Assembly (NCBI RefSeq): GCF_023656745.1
Contig: NZ_JAMOKO010000005.1
Coordinates: 62,001 to 126,000 of the forward strand
Length of the DNA stretch: 64,000 nucleotides
Direction of reading: 5' to 3'
From: Collinsella sp. BG-O-102
GTDB taxonomy: Bacteria > Actinomycetota > Coriobacteriia > Coriobacteriales > Coriobacteriaceae
The notes below the pieces were generated by a model that saw nothing but the letters and a program-made list of their open reading frames with translations, ran no database searches and had not been told where the DNA came from. Position 1 is the first letter of the stretch. Every line of letters begins with the position of its first letter. Position numbers and translations under genes: made by a program. Below, piece by piece: positions 40,809 to 49,332 of this stretch.

Positions 40809-42244
40809 TACATGCCCTCGTCGGCAGACATACTGCCCGAATCCGCGCTGTAGCCGCCGTCAGCCGTTGCGTCCGCTCCGGTGTCCATGACGAGCGTGTC
40901 GCCATCGCGCAGCTTGGTAACCGGCACGTTGGGGTTGATCTCGTTGCCCTGGTCGTCGCGCTTAACCTGTGTCTTGCCGACTACGGCTTCGTTGTCGTTT
41001 TGCGTCACGACGGTCACCTTCACGCGATGGGTTTGCTTGCCCTCGTCATCGGTTGCGACGTTGACGTAATAGTGTTCGCCGTCTTCGGTCATGAGCGCCA
41101 TCGTCGGCACCATCACCACGTCGTCGAGCTGCTCGGTCACCACCGAGACCTCGGCCGTCATGCCCGGCTTCAGGCGCGCGTCGGGCGCCTCGATGAGAAT
41201 GTCGACGTTAAAGGTCACGCTGCCGCCGCCACCGTTGGCGGCGTCGGAGTTTGCCACCGACGCGATAGCCGTGACGGTGCCCTGGCTCACGATATCGGGA
41301 AACGCGGGATACGTGACGTTGGCGCTCTGCCCAACGGCGATCTTGGCGATGTCCTTTTCGCCCACCTGCACGGTCACCTTCATCTTAGATAGGTCGGCGA
41401 TCTGCATGCACTGCTTGCCGCCGCTCGTATCGCTTTCGCCCATGATCATGCCGCCTGTAACCGTGGCGCCCACTTTGGCATTGAGCTCCACGATGCTACC
41501 CGAGCTCGGGGCCGTGACCGTGCGACTGGAGGCCTTGGCGTTCGCCTGGTCGAGGTTTGCCTGGGCTGATGCGAGGCTGCGCTGCGCGGCCGATACGGCG
41601 TTCGTGTCCACTGATGCGGCGGAGACGCCAGCCGCTGCGGAAGCTCCCTCGACGTCCGTCGTTGGGGTGGCCTGCGCAGCAGCTGCGGCTTTCTGCGCGT
41701 TGGCGAGGTCTTCTTGAGCGGCAGCAACTGCACGCTGCGCCTCGGCAACGTTGCGATCGAGCTCGTCGTTTTTAATGGTCATAAGCACGTCGCCCTCGTT
41801 GACGGATTGGCCTGCCTGCACGTTGATAGAATCGACCGTGCCGTCGACAGAAGGGGAGACCACTGAGGACGAAATGGGTTTGAGCTGGCCTTTCGCCTCG
41901 ACCGTTGTGGTAAACGTGCCCTCGGTCACTATGTCGGTCACAGGACCGCTAGCGCCCTGTGGCTGCACATTGATAACAAGGGTTGCAACAATGGCAATGA
42001 GCGCGACGGCACCCACGACGCCGGCGGCAATACCGCGACGAATCAGCTTTTTGCGTCGGCGTTCGGCACGCTTTGCCTTGAGCTTGGCATATGCCTCTTC
42101 ATCGGAAATCTCGGCCGTATCGTTCGCGCGTCCGCTCTGCTTGTCGGCATGTACGTTTGTAATCAGAGGAAACGTTTCGGTGGCACCTTCGGGCGTGCGC
42201 TCGGTATCATCTGGGCCCGGGGTGATCGTGGGGACATTCGGCAT
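40808..42244 (-). CDS. MacA-like membrane-fusion (RND/HlyD-type) efflux periplasmic adaptor
   Basis: 478 aa. A short cytoplasmic N-terminus, one membrane anchor (about 75-100: RRGIAAGVVGAVALIAIVATLVI) and an extracytoplasmic adaptor domain: the lipoyl-like half (VVSPSVDGTVDSINVQAGQSVNEGDVLMTIKND quoted in part), an Ala-rich coiled-coil hairpin (about 195-260), and beta-barrel and C-terminal parts. Such proteins partner MacB-type permeases. AAAGGAG before the ATG at 42244 chooses this start over 42307. The acid-rich C-terminal 25 residues (DAS…) are unusual. Confidence 0.9.
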   Translation of the reverse strand: MPNVPTITPGPDDTERTPEGATETFPLITNVHADKQSGRANDTAEISDEEAYAKLKAKRAERRRKKLIRRGIAAGVVGAVALIAIVATLVINVQPQGASGPVTDIVTEGTFTTTVEAKGQLKPISSSVVSPSVDGTVDSINVQAGQSVNEGDVLMTIKNDELDRNVAEAQRAVAAAQEDLANAQKAAAAAQATPTTDVEGASAAAGVSAASVDTNAVSAAQRSLASAQANLDQANAKASSRTVTAPSSGSIVELNAKVGATVTGGMIMGESDTSGGKQCMQIADLSKMKVTVQVGEKDIAKIAVGQSANVTYPAFPDIVSQGTVTAIASVANSDAANGGGGSVTFNVDILIEAPDARLKPGMTAEVSVVTEQLDDVVMVPTMALMTEDGEHYYVNVATDDEGKQTHRVKVTVVTQNDNEAVVGKTQVKRDDQGNEINPNVPVTKLRDGDTLVMDTGADATADGGYSADSGSMSADEGM

Positions 42245-42376
42245 AGCGTCTCCTTTATAGAAAGAACCTCGATAATTATATGCGCCCACCGGTTGGGGCG
42301 GGCGCATAGGACGGTTTCTTTCGGAACTGTTAGATTGGTCGCAGCGGTTCCACGTTGTAGGAATGCGCGCGTTGCA

Positions 42377-44110
42377 CTACGAGTGGACAACCACGCACAG
42401 GCCGACTTTGATGCAATCGTGCAGTGCCTTGGCGTCGGCCAGGCGCAGGTTGATGCAACCGTGGCTGCCGCACCACTTGTACGACTCGGCGTTATCGAAG
42501 CTCTTGTCGTTTTGCCAGGTGGCGTCGTGGAAGCCGATCATGTTGCCCTCAAACGGCATCCAGTAGCTCACCGGGCTCTCATATTTGGGTTTACCGGTCT
42601 CGGGGTCCTTGGCTCCGATCAGGGTGCTGCCGCCGTCGTTGCTGTTGATTTGCCACACACCCTCGGGGGTGGCGTCTTCGCCCGGTTTGCCGGAAATAAA
42701 GTTGGCCTCCCACACGATATTACCGCTCTCGTCATAGTAGCGCGCGTGCTGCTCGGACAGGTCGACGTCGATATACGCCTTCCAGTCGGGCTCTCCCTTT
42801 GCGGTAAAGGTGTCGGCCTTCTTGGAGTACTTGATCTCGATCTCGCCGGTCTGCTTGTTGTTAATGGCGTCCTCGACCTGCTTGGCGAGCGAGCTGCTGT
42901 CGATGGACCAACCAAAGTCGCCGCCTTCGACGGCGCACTGCTTGCCATCGGCGCGCGTCCACCAGCGAGTGGAGCCCACGGTATTAAAGCCGTTGGCGAG
43001 TTCGGCTGCCCAGTTGCTGATCTGCGACGTATCGAGCGTTGGGTTGGCGGGATCGGCAAAGCTGATCCACTGCAATACGGAGCTGCCATCAACCTTGCCG
43101 GCATCCTCGCCGTTGAGCTTGAGGGTCACGTTGACGCCCAGAAAGTTGTTGGCGGCATCGCATGCGGCCTGAATCTGATCATCGGTCAGCGTTCCATTGA
43201 GCGGCTCATAGGCATCGTTGCCGAGCTTGGAAAGATCTACGGACTCGGCCAGCGAGGCAAGCTCGAGCTCGGCATACTTAATGACATGCTCGCGGTTGAG
43301 TTTTTCGTTGGAGCGCGCCTTCTCGACGGTAAACTTGCCGGCCTGCTCGTCATAGGAGCTATTGGCCTCGAACGTTCCAGAACGGCCCTCGTTGAACTCG
43401 TCGATGGCGCTGCCCAGATCCTCCTCAAACTGTTTTTGGTTGAAGGCGTCGGAAAGCATGGACAGGTCGACGTCTTGATCAAGATCGACTTCGTTGGAGG
43501 TAGCAGTTGTTTTGGTCTTGCCGCTTAAGGATTCCACAAGGCGGACCGGCCATACAAAGGCCTCGTTGTGGCTGATGATCTCTTTTGAGGCAGCTTCGCC
43601 GTCGACAATGGGTTCATCGGACTCGGGCTGATAGGACCAGCTAAAGTCATCGCCTGTCACGGTGAGCTTATAGTGCTTCCATGCCGAGTTGACCTTGGTG
43701 GCGGCAGACGAAGCGTTGGAGAATGAGACGTCGACGCCGGCGATGGTGGTGTTGGGGTAGGCTAGCTGCGAAAACGCAACGATGCCTACGATATAGACAA
43801 TGACGATGAGACCCAGGACGACAAAGAGCGTCGTCTTTTTGCCCGACTTATTGTTGCCAGCGGACTTGCGTGCGGGACCGCGATCGCCTCGAGCGTGCGT
43901 GGGGGGCTGCTTGGGCGCATTGCCGTTTGCCTGGCGCTGATGACGTTGTTGACGCTGCTGTCGCTGTTGGTTCGGGCGTTGGGAAGCGTTTGCTGCACTA
44001 CGCTGCTGACCGTGGCTCGGCGCGATAGGACGCGGCGACTGAACGCCGCCGGTGTGCTTGCTCGGCTGCTGCGGATCGGGAATCAGTTGAGTTCGATCGT
44101 TTTGCGACAT
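42377..44110 (-). CDS. L,D-transpeptidase (YkuD) with N-terminal anchor
   Basis: 577 aa. Forms 3-3 cross-links in peptidoglycan or anchors proteins. A Gln/Arg/Pro-rich cytoplasmic N-terminus (about 1-90), a membrane segment (about 95-120, LFVVLGLIVIVYIVGIV), a putative substrate-binding domain pair (about 120-430; two related blocks around FSWSYQ and FGWSID) and the C-terminal YkuD domain with HDATWQNDKSFDN and SHGCINLRLADAKAL, where Cys552 is the nucleophile. Start 44110 is preferred over 44119 because GAAGGA is 10 bases upstream. A single gene facing the sdaA end side. Confidence 0.9.
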   Translation of the reverse strand: MSQNDRTQLIPDPQQPSKHTGGVQSPRPIAPSHGQQRSAANASQRPNQQRQQRQQRHQRQANGNAPKQPPTHARGDRGPARKSAGNNKSGKKTTLFVVLGLIVIVYIVGIVAFSQLAYPNTTIAGVDVSFSNASSAATKVNSAWKHYKLTVTGDDFSWSYQPESDEPIVDGEAASKEIISHNEAFVWPVRLVESLSGKTKTTATSNEVDLDQDVDLSMLSDAFNQKQFEEDLGSAIDEFNEGRSGTFEANSSYDEQAGKFTVEKARSNEKLNREHVIKYAELELASLAESVDLSKLGNDAYEPLNGTLTDDQIQAACDAANNFLGVNVTLKLNGEDAGKVDGSSVLQWISFADPANPTLDTSQISNWAAELANGFNTVGSTRWWTRADGKQCAVEGGDFGWSIDSSSLAKQVEDAINNKQTGEIEIKYSKKADTFTAKGEPDWKAYIDVDLSEQHARYYDESGNIVWEANFISGKPGEDATPEGVWQINSNDGGSTLIGAKDPETGKPKYESPVSYWMPFEGNMIGFHDATWQNDKSFDNAESYKWCGSHGCINLRLADAKALHDCIKVGLCVVVHS

Positions 44111-44219
44111 CGTATGCATATCCTTCGAATTTCGCCTTGCGGCTCATCGTGTTTTTACTGGGCTTGCATTATAGCGATTGCCCTGCTGTTTGTGGTACGG
44201 AAACGGTGGCATTCAAAAG

Positions 44220-44241
44220 AGGTGGGACATTTGTCCCACCT
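44220..44241. terminator. Terminator-like perfect palindrome between the YkuD and sdaA genes
   Basis: AGGTGGGACA-TT-TGTCCCACCT: 10-base arms with a two-base loop. On the minus strand TCTTTTG follows, so it can end the sdaA transcript. Same GTGGGACA/TGTCCCAC heart as the hairpin at 4722. Confidence 0.6.
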
Positions 44242-44259
44242 TTGAGTTGTTCTTAGCCG

Positions 44260-45867
44260 TTATCCGCACACACCGCATTTTGCACAGGCTGAAAGTGCGG
44301 CCGGAGCCTGCGCGATGCCGCCCTTTGCCGTCTCGCGCAGCGTGGCCGGCAACGCGTGGCCCACTGAGAGCATGACATGTGCCATCTGGTCAAACGGAAC
44401 CAGGCTCTTAATTCCTGCGAGGGCGAGTTGTGCCGAACTAAAGGCCGCTGCCACGCCGATGGCGTTGCGGTTTTGGCAGGGCACTTCCACGAGGCCACCG
44501 ACGGGGTCACAAACGAGGCCCAGCAGGTTACTCAGCGCGATGGAACTGGCGTCGAGCGCCTGCTCGGGCGTGCCGCCGAGCATCTGCACCAGCGCGGCGG
44601 CTGCCATGGCAGCGGCGCTTCCCACCTCGGCCTGGCATCCGCCCTCGGCGCCGGCGACGCAGGCGCTCGTGGTGAGGTTGAGGCCGATGGCGGCTGCGCA
44701 GTAGAGCGCGTCCATGACCTGCTCGTCGTCGAGCTGAAGGTGATCGGCGAGCGCCAGCACGCAGCCGGGCACGACACCCGCGGAGCCTGCCGTGGGGGCG
44801 GCGACGATCACTCCCATCGTGGCGGAGCGCTCGAGCACGGCCATCGCGCGGGCCACGGCGTCGGTTTGAACGGTGCCCATCAGGCTCGTGCTCAAATCGT
44901 TACGGCCGGTGGCATCGACGAGTTTAGCCTCGCCGCCGATAAGCCCGCCGAGCGATCGCTGCGGATTGGCGATGGGGGCCGTGGTCTCCTCCCGCATGAC
45001 GTCGAGCACGCGACGCATGGCGTCGACGGCGTGGGCTTCGCCGGTCAGGCGCGCCTCACGCACGGCCATGACGGCGCCGATGCTGAGCCCCAGTTCCTCG
45101 CACGCATCGAGCAGCTGCTCGCCGTCGTCGAAGATCTCCTTGGCCGAGACGCCGGGGGAGAGCGACGAGGCAGAACCGGGGAGCTCGATAAAGGTCGCGT
45201 AATCGACATTGTCGAGCTTGCGTAACATGGGGACGACGGTGTCGTCGGGCGCACCGTCGGTCTCAAAGACGGAGTAGGCCTGGCCGCCCACTTCGGTTCG
45301 GTAGGTGCGGCAGAAGGCGATGTTCACGTGGGCGTAGGCGAGCAGGTTCGTGAGCGCGGCGAGCACGCCGGGAACGTCCTTGTGCGCCACGAAGAGCGTG
45401 GAATACATGCCCGAGATGTCGACGCCGACGCCGTTAATGCGGCTGATGCGCATCTTGCCGCCGCCCAGGCTCTCGCCGCGGACCTGCGCCGTGGCGCCCG
45501 TGTCGTCGACCATATCGATGTCGACGGTGTTGGGGTGGATGGAGGCGTCGTCGCCCTTGATGTCAAAGTGATATTCGAGGCCCTGCTCGCGAGCGAGGTC
45601 GAAGGCCTGCTTGATGTTCTCGTCATCGGTGTCGAGGCCCAGGATGCCCGCGACGAGCGCACGGTCGGTGCCGTGGCCGCGGTAGGTGTGGGCGAAGGAG
45701 TTCCATAGGCCAAAGGTGACTTTGGCGATGCGGCCTTCTAACAGGCTGGCGGCAACTTGGGCGCAGCGCAGGGCGCCGGCGGTGTGTGATGAGCTGGGGC
45801 CGACCATGACGGGGCCCAAGATCTCGAATGCCGAGGTCGTAGCTAGTGTTTGCGGCTTGCCTGCCAT
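44260..45867 (-). CDS. sdaA: L-serine ammonia-lyase, iron–sulfur, single-chain
   Basis: 535 aa. Deaminates L-serine to pyruvate using an oxygen-sensitive [4Fe-4S] cluster. The N-terminal beta domain (about 1-140) starts SAFEILGPVMVGPSSSHTAGALR; an ACT-like segment (about 160-230, VPGVLAALTNLLAYAHVNIAF) follows; the alpha domain (about 260-535) has APTAGSAGVVPGC, TSACVAGAEGGCQAEVG and CDPVGGLVEVPCQNRN with the cluster cysteines. CAGGAG upstream supports ATG 45867; the frame to 45984 overlaps the palindromic element B. Confidence 0.93.
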   Translation of the reverse strand: MAGKPQTLATTSAFEILGPVMVGPSSSHTAGALRCAQVAASLLEGRIAKVTFGLWNSFAHTYRGHGTDRALVAGILGLDTDDENIKQAFDLAREQGLEYHFDIKGDDASIHPNTVDIDMVDDTGATAQVRGESLGGGKMRISRINGVGVDISGMYSTLFVAHKDVPGVLAALTNLLAYAHVNIAFCRTYRTEVGGQAYSVFETDGAPDDTVVPMLRKLDNVDYATFIELPGSASSLSPGVSAKEIFDDGEQLLDACEELGLSIGAVMAVREARLTGEAHAVDAMRRVLDVMREETTAPIANPQRSLGGLIGGEAKLVDATGRNDLSTSLMGTVQTDAVARAMAVLERSATMGVIVAAPTAGSAGVVPGCVLALADHLQLDDEQVMDALYCAAAIGLNLTTSACVAGAEGGCQAEVGSAAAMAAAALVQMLGGTPEQALDASSIALSNLLGLVCDPVGGLVEVPCQNRNAIGVAAAFSSAQLALAGIKSLVPFDQMAHVMLSVGHALPATLRETAKGGIAQAPAALSACAKCGVCG

Positions 45868-45922
45868 ATGCGCTCCTGTTCTATCCCGTCGTCCCGAGGG
45901 GCGGGGCATACTCTGTCCCGCC

Positions 45923-46043
45923 GTTCCGAGGGCTTTGGTATTTGGTCGCCTGCTCGGGCAGTCCTGCTCGCACGGAGAGCACATTAAGTGCTCTCCGGCT
46001 CGTGCGGAACTCGCGACCGACCAGATACCAAAGCCCTCGGAAC
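45923..46043. repeat. Variable-arm palindromic element, copy B
   Basis: Arms of 19 bases, perfectly complementary: GTTCCGAGGGCTTTGGTAT (45923-45941) with 46025-46043. The core, in reverse orientation to copy A, matches it over about 55 bases: CGCGAGTTCCGCACGAGCCG, GAGAGCAC-TTAAT-GTGCTCTC, CGTGCGAGCAGGACTG. At the one stem position where A and B differ, both strands change (A-T in A, G-C in B). It fills the sdaA–metK gap (343 bases), with a G/C-rich stretch before it and the metK terminator after. Confidence 0.8.
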
Positions 46044-46137
46044 TTAGGATACATGGTTGGAGTCGCTCTGCTGCGAAATTTATCGGCCTATGACCTATTC
46101 CATGTCCCAGGTCGGCTCATCTTCACCACCTTTAAAT

Positions 46138-46173
46138 AAAAAAGAAGTACCGGTTGGAGCCGGTACTTCTTTT
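46138..46173. terminator. Rho-independent terminator after metK
   Basis: AAAGAAGTACCGG (from 46141) and CCGGTACTTCTTT (to 46172) form a 13-base perfect stem with a six-base loop. The A-rich outer side (46138-46143) gives a U-run for the minus-strand metK; the T side serves the other strand. Confidence 0.85.
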
Positions 46174-46210
46174 GGTGCGTTGTTTCTTGGCTGTAGCTTT
46201 TGCCGTTAGC

Positions 46211-47491
46211 TTACAGGCCGCAGGCTGCTTTGAGTTCTTCGACTCGGTCGGTTTTTTCCCAGGTGAAGTCGGCGTCTTCGCGGCCGAAGTGACCGTAGGC
46301 TGCCGTCTTTTCGTAGATGGGGCGACGCAGGTCTAGGTCGCGGATGATTGCGCCCGGGCGCAGGTCGAAGGTCTTCTCTACCGCCTCGACGATCTTGTCC
46401 TCGGCAACATGTGCGGTGCCGAAGGTGTCGACCATGATTGAGAGGGGCTTGGAAACGCCGATGGCGTAGGCAAGCTCGACTTCGCAGCGGTCGGCCAGAC
46501 CGGCGGCGACCACGTTCTTGGCTACCCAGCGCGCGGCATACGCGGCGGAGCGGTCGACCTTGGTGCAGTCCTTGCCGCTAAAGGCACCGCCACCGTGACG
46601 GCCATAGCCGCCGTAGGTGTCGACGATGATCTTACGGCCAGTCAGTCCCGTGTCACCCATAGGTCCGCCCACGACAAAGCGACCGGTGGGGTTCACGTAG
46701 ATGTCGGCGTTGTCCCACGGCATGTTCTCGGCGGCCATGACCGGGGTGATGACGTGCTCGATTAGGTCGGCCTTGATCTTGCCCATGTCCTCGATCTCGG
46801 CGGCGTGCTGCGTGGAGATGACGATGGTCGTGACCTCGACGGGCTTGCCGTCCTCGTAGCGCACGGTGACCTGGGTCTTGCCATCGGGACGCAGATAGGC
46901 GAGGGTACCGTCGTGACGCACGGCAGCCAGGCGCTCGGCCAGGCGGCTTGCCAGGTAGTGAGGCATGGGCATGAGGGTCTTGGTCTCGTTGGAGGCGTAA
47001 CCGAACATCATGCCCTGGTCGCCGGCACCGATCAGGTCGATCGGGTCGGTGGTAGCGCCGGTCTGGGTCTCGAAGGACTCGTCAACGCCCTGAGCGATAT
47101 CGGGTGACTGCTCATGGATGAGGCTCATAACGCCGCAGGTATCGCAGTCAAAACCGAATTTGGCACGGTTGTAGCCAATGCGGCGGATAACGCCGCGGGC
47201 GATTTCCTGAACGTCGACGTAGGCCTGGGTGCGAATCTCGCCGGCGACGATAACGGTGCCGGTGGTCACGAGGGTCTCGCAGGCGCAGCGGACGTTCTCC
47301 ACGTTGGCGGGCACGCCGTTGGGGGCGATGTAGCCCTGCTCCTGCAGCTCTATTTCTTTGGCGAGGATTGCGTCGAGGACGGCATCGCTGATCTGGTCAG
47401 CGATCTTATCGGGATGACCTTCGGTCACCGACTCCGACGTAAAAACAAAGGACCCGTGTTGGGGTGGGATGGAACGAAGTTCTTCTGACAT
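46211..47491 (-). CDS. metK: S-adenosylmethionine synthetase
   Basis: 426 aa. Makes SAM from methionine and ATP. N-terminal [19 protein letters not shown], central [16 protein letters not shown], the loop [23 protein letters not shown] and C-terminal [21 protein letters not shown] are invariant MetK blocks. AAAGGA before the ATG at 47491 chooses this start. It provides the methyl donor for the many methyltransferases of this window, though it is not linked to them. Slightly longer than the usual 380-400 because of small insertions. Confidence 0.96.
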   Translation of the reverse strand: MSEELRSIPPQHGSFVFTSESVTEGHPDKIADQISDAVLDAILAKEIELQEQGYIAPNGVPANVENVRCACETLVTTGTVIVAGEIRTQAYVDVQEIARGVIRRIGYNRAKFGFDCDTCGVMSLIHEQSPDIAQGVDESFETQTGATTDPIDLIGAGDQGMMFGYASNETKTLMPMPHYLASRLAERLAAVRHDGTLAYLRPDGKTQVTVRYEDGKPVEVTTIVISTQHAAEIEDMGKIKADLIEHVITPVMAAENMPWDNADIYVNPTGRFVVGGPMGDTGLTGRKIIVDTYGGYGRHGGGAFSGKDCTKVDRSAAYAARWVAKNVVAAGLADRCEVELAYAIGVSKPLSIMVDTFGTAHVAEDKIVEAVEKTFDLRPGAIIRDLDLRRPIYEKTAAYGHFGREDADFTWEKTDRVEELKAACGL

Positions 47492-47600
47492 GATTGTCCT
47501 TTCAAAAACGTGTCCCGCGACCGTTACCATTCCGCCGGGCTCTCTATGCAAGGGCACATCATAACGCGTAAATCAAACATTCACACCCTTTCCGCACCTA

Positions 47601-47682
47601 CTCATTGGGGACAGACTTAAATGACCAGCCTTAAACTAAGAACGTTTCCAAAGACTGGTCATTTATGTCTGTCCCCAATGAG
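47601..47682. repeat. Long hairpin (REP-like, different family) between metK and gltX
   Basis: 28-base arms 47601-47628 and 47655-47682 with a single mismatch; arm text includes CATTGGGGACAGACTTAAAT and ATGACCAG. A 26-base loop separates them. Arms with GGGGACAGA…TGACCA near-consensus are reminiscent of sites of REP-associated transposases. Only one copy is in the window. Confidence 0.7.
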
Positions 47683-47767
47683 TGGGTCGGTGCCCTTTGT
47701 GCGGAGGTCGCATTGTTGCTTTATACTGGTGCAGTTAGACATCCATCCTGCAATCGAGGAGATATCC

Positions 47768-49243
47768 ATGGCATCAGACGTTCGCGTCCGCTTTGCACCC
47801 TCACCGACGGGCAAGCTGCACATCGGCGGCGCCCGCACCGCTATCTATAACTGGGCTTTCGCCCGCTCAAACGGCGGCACGTTCATCCTGCGCATCGACG
47901 ACACCGACCCCACCCGCTCCACCGACGAGAACACGCAGATCATTCTGCGCGCCATGCGTTGGCTTGGCCTGGACTGGGACGAGGGTCCCGAGGTGGGCGG
48001 CGACTTTGGCCCCTACGCCCAGACCGAGCGCCTGGACCTGTACAAGCAGGCCGCCCAGAAGCTTTGGGACGAGGGCAAGGCCTATCCCTGCTTCTGCACC
48101 AAGGAGCAGCTCGACGCCGACCGCAAGGCCGCGCAGGAGCGCAAGGACCCCTTCCAGGGCTATCAGCGCCGTTGCCGCGATCTTGATCCCGAGGAGGCCC
48201 GCCGCCGCATCGAGGCCGGGGAGTCCTACGTCCTGCGCATCAAGGTGCCCGAGGACCGCGGCGATGTCGTCATCCACGACGCCGTTCACGGCGAGGTGAC
48301 CTTCGACGCCAAGGAGCTCGACGACTTTGTCATCTTCCGCTCCGATGGCACGCCCACGTACAACTTCGCGACCGTCGTCGACGACGCCATGATGAAGATC
48401 ACCCACGTCATCCGCGGCGACGACCACCTGTCCAACACCCCGCGTCAGGTCATGGTCTACGAGGCCCTCGGCGCGCCCGTGCCTACGTTCGCCCACATCT
48501 CCATGATCTTGGGTGCCGACGGCAAGAAGCTCTCCAAGCGCCACGGCGCCACCTCGGTGGAGGAGTACCGCGACGCCGGCTACCTGTCCGACGCCTTCGT
48601 CAACTATCTGGCTCTGCTGGGCTGGTCACTCGACGGCGAGACCACGATCATCCCGCGTGATGTCCTGGCCAGCAAGTTCTCGCTCGACCGCATCTCCAAG
48701 AACCCGGCGACCTTCGACCCCAAAAAGCTCGATTGGGTTAACGCTGAGTACATCAACGGTATGTCCGACGCCCAGTTTGCCGACGAGATCATGGTCCCCG
48801 AGCTGCACGAGGCTGGTCTCATAGAGGGCAATGTTGAGTACGGTGAGGACTGGATCGACGCACTCGCTGCCATCGTCAAGCCTCGCACCAAGATGCCGGC
48901 CGACGCCGTTACCGTCGCCGCCCCCATCTTCGCTACGGCCGAGACGCTTGAGTATGACGAGAAGTCCGTCAACAAGGGCCTGGCCAAGGAGGGCATGGGT
49001 GCCATTCTGGACGCCGCCAAGGCCGCACTCGAGGGTGTGTCCGAGTGGACCGCCGCCAACGTTGACGCCGCCCTTGAGCCTCTGCCCGAGCAGCTGGACC
49101 TCAAGAAGCGCGTGGTGTTCCAGGCTGTGCGTGTCGCCGTCTGCGGCAACATGGTGAGCCCTCCGCTGGGCGAGACCATGGCGCTCGTCGGCCGCGACGA
49201 CTGCCTGGCGCGCATCGACCGCGCCCGCACGATGGCGCTGTAA
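47768..49243 (+). CDS. gltX: Glutamyl-tRNA synthetase
   Basis: 491 aa class I aminoacyl-tRNA synthetase. RFAPSPTGKLHIGGARTAIYN carries the HIGH motif (HIGG); KKLSKRHG is the KMSKR motif. The Rossmann domain has the inserted acceptor-binding part with CFCTKEQLDADR and PFQGYQRRCRDL. The C-terminal helical anticodon-binding region is complete. GAGGAG 11 bases upstream places the start at 47768, and a TATACT -10 lies at about 47721. The window also has two tRNA-Glu genes but at a distance. Confidence 0.96.
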   Translation: MASDVRVRFAPSPTGKLHIGGARTAIYNWAFARSNGGTFILRIDDTDPTRSTDENTQIILRAMRWLGLDWDEGPEVGGDFGPYAQTERLDLYKQAAQKLWDEGKAYPCFCTKEQLDADRKAAQERKDPFQGYQRRCRDLDPEEARRRIEAGESYVLRIKVPEDRGDVVIHDAVHGEVTFDAKELDDFVIFRSDGTPTYNFATVVDDAMMKITHVIRGDDHLSNTPRQVMVYEALGAPVPTFAHISMILGADGKKLSKRHGATSVEEYRDAGYLSDAFVNYLALLGWSLDGETTIIPRDVLASKFSLDRISKNPATFDPKKLDWVNAEYINGMSDAQFADEIMVPELHEAGLIEGNVEYGEDWIDALAAIVKPRTKMPADAVTVAAPIFATAETLEYDEKSVNKGLAKEGMGAILDAAKAALEGVSEWTAANVDAALEPLPEQLDLKKRVVFQAVRVAVCGNMVSPPLGETMALVGRDDCLARIDRARTMAL

Positions 49244-49332
49244 TCGCTGCGCAAACGTATGTATCCGAGCCCCGTTCACCTCGAGCGGGGCTCTTGTTTC
49301 TGTAGACGAATGGGATAGGAGGTGCTGGAGCC

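Noticed and set aside
42149-43528. 459-codon plus-strand frame opposite the L,D-transpeptidase gene
   Set aside because: The minus strand has a complete YkuD protein with catalytic Cys; the plus-strand product has no family features.
45868-46060. Variable-arm palindromes as retron msr-msd loci
   Set aside because: No reverse transcriptase gene is near any copy and the required branching-G context could not be identified.
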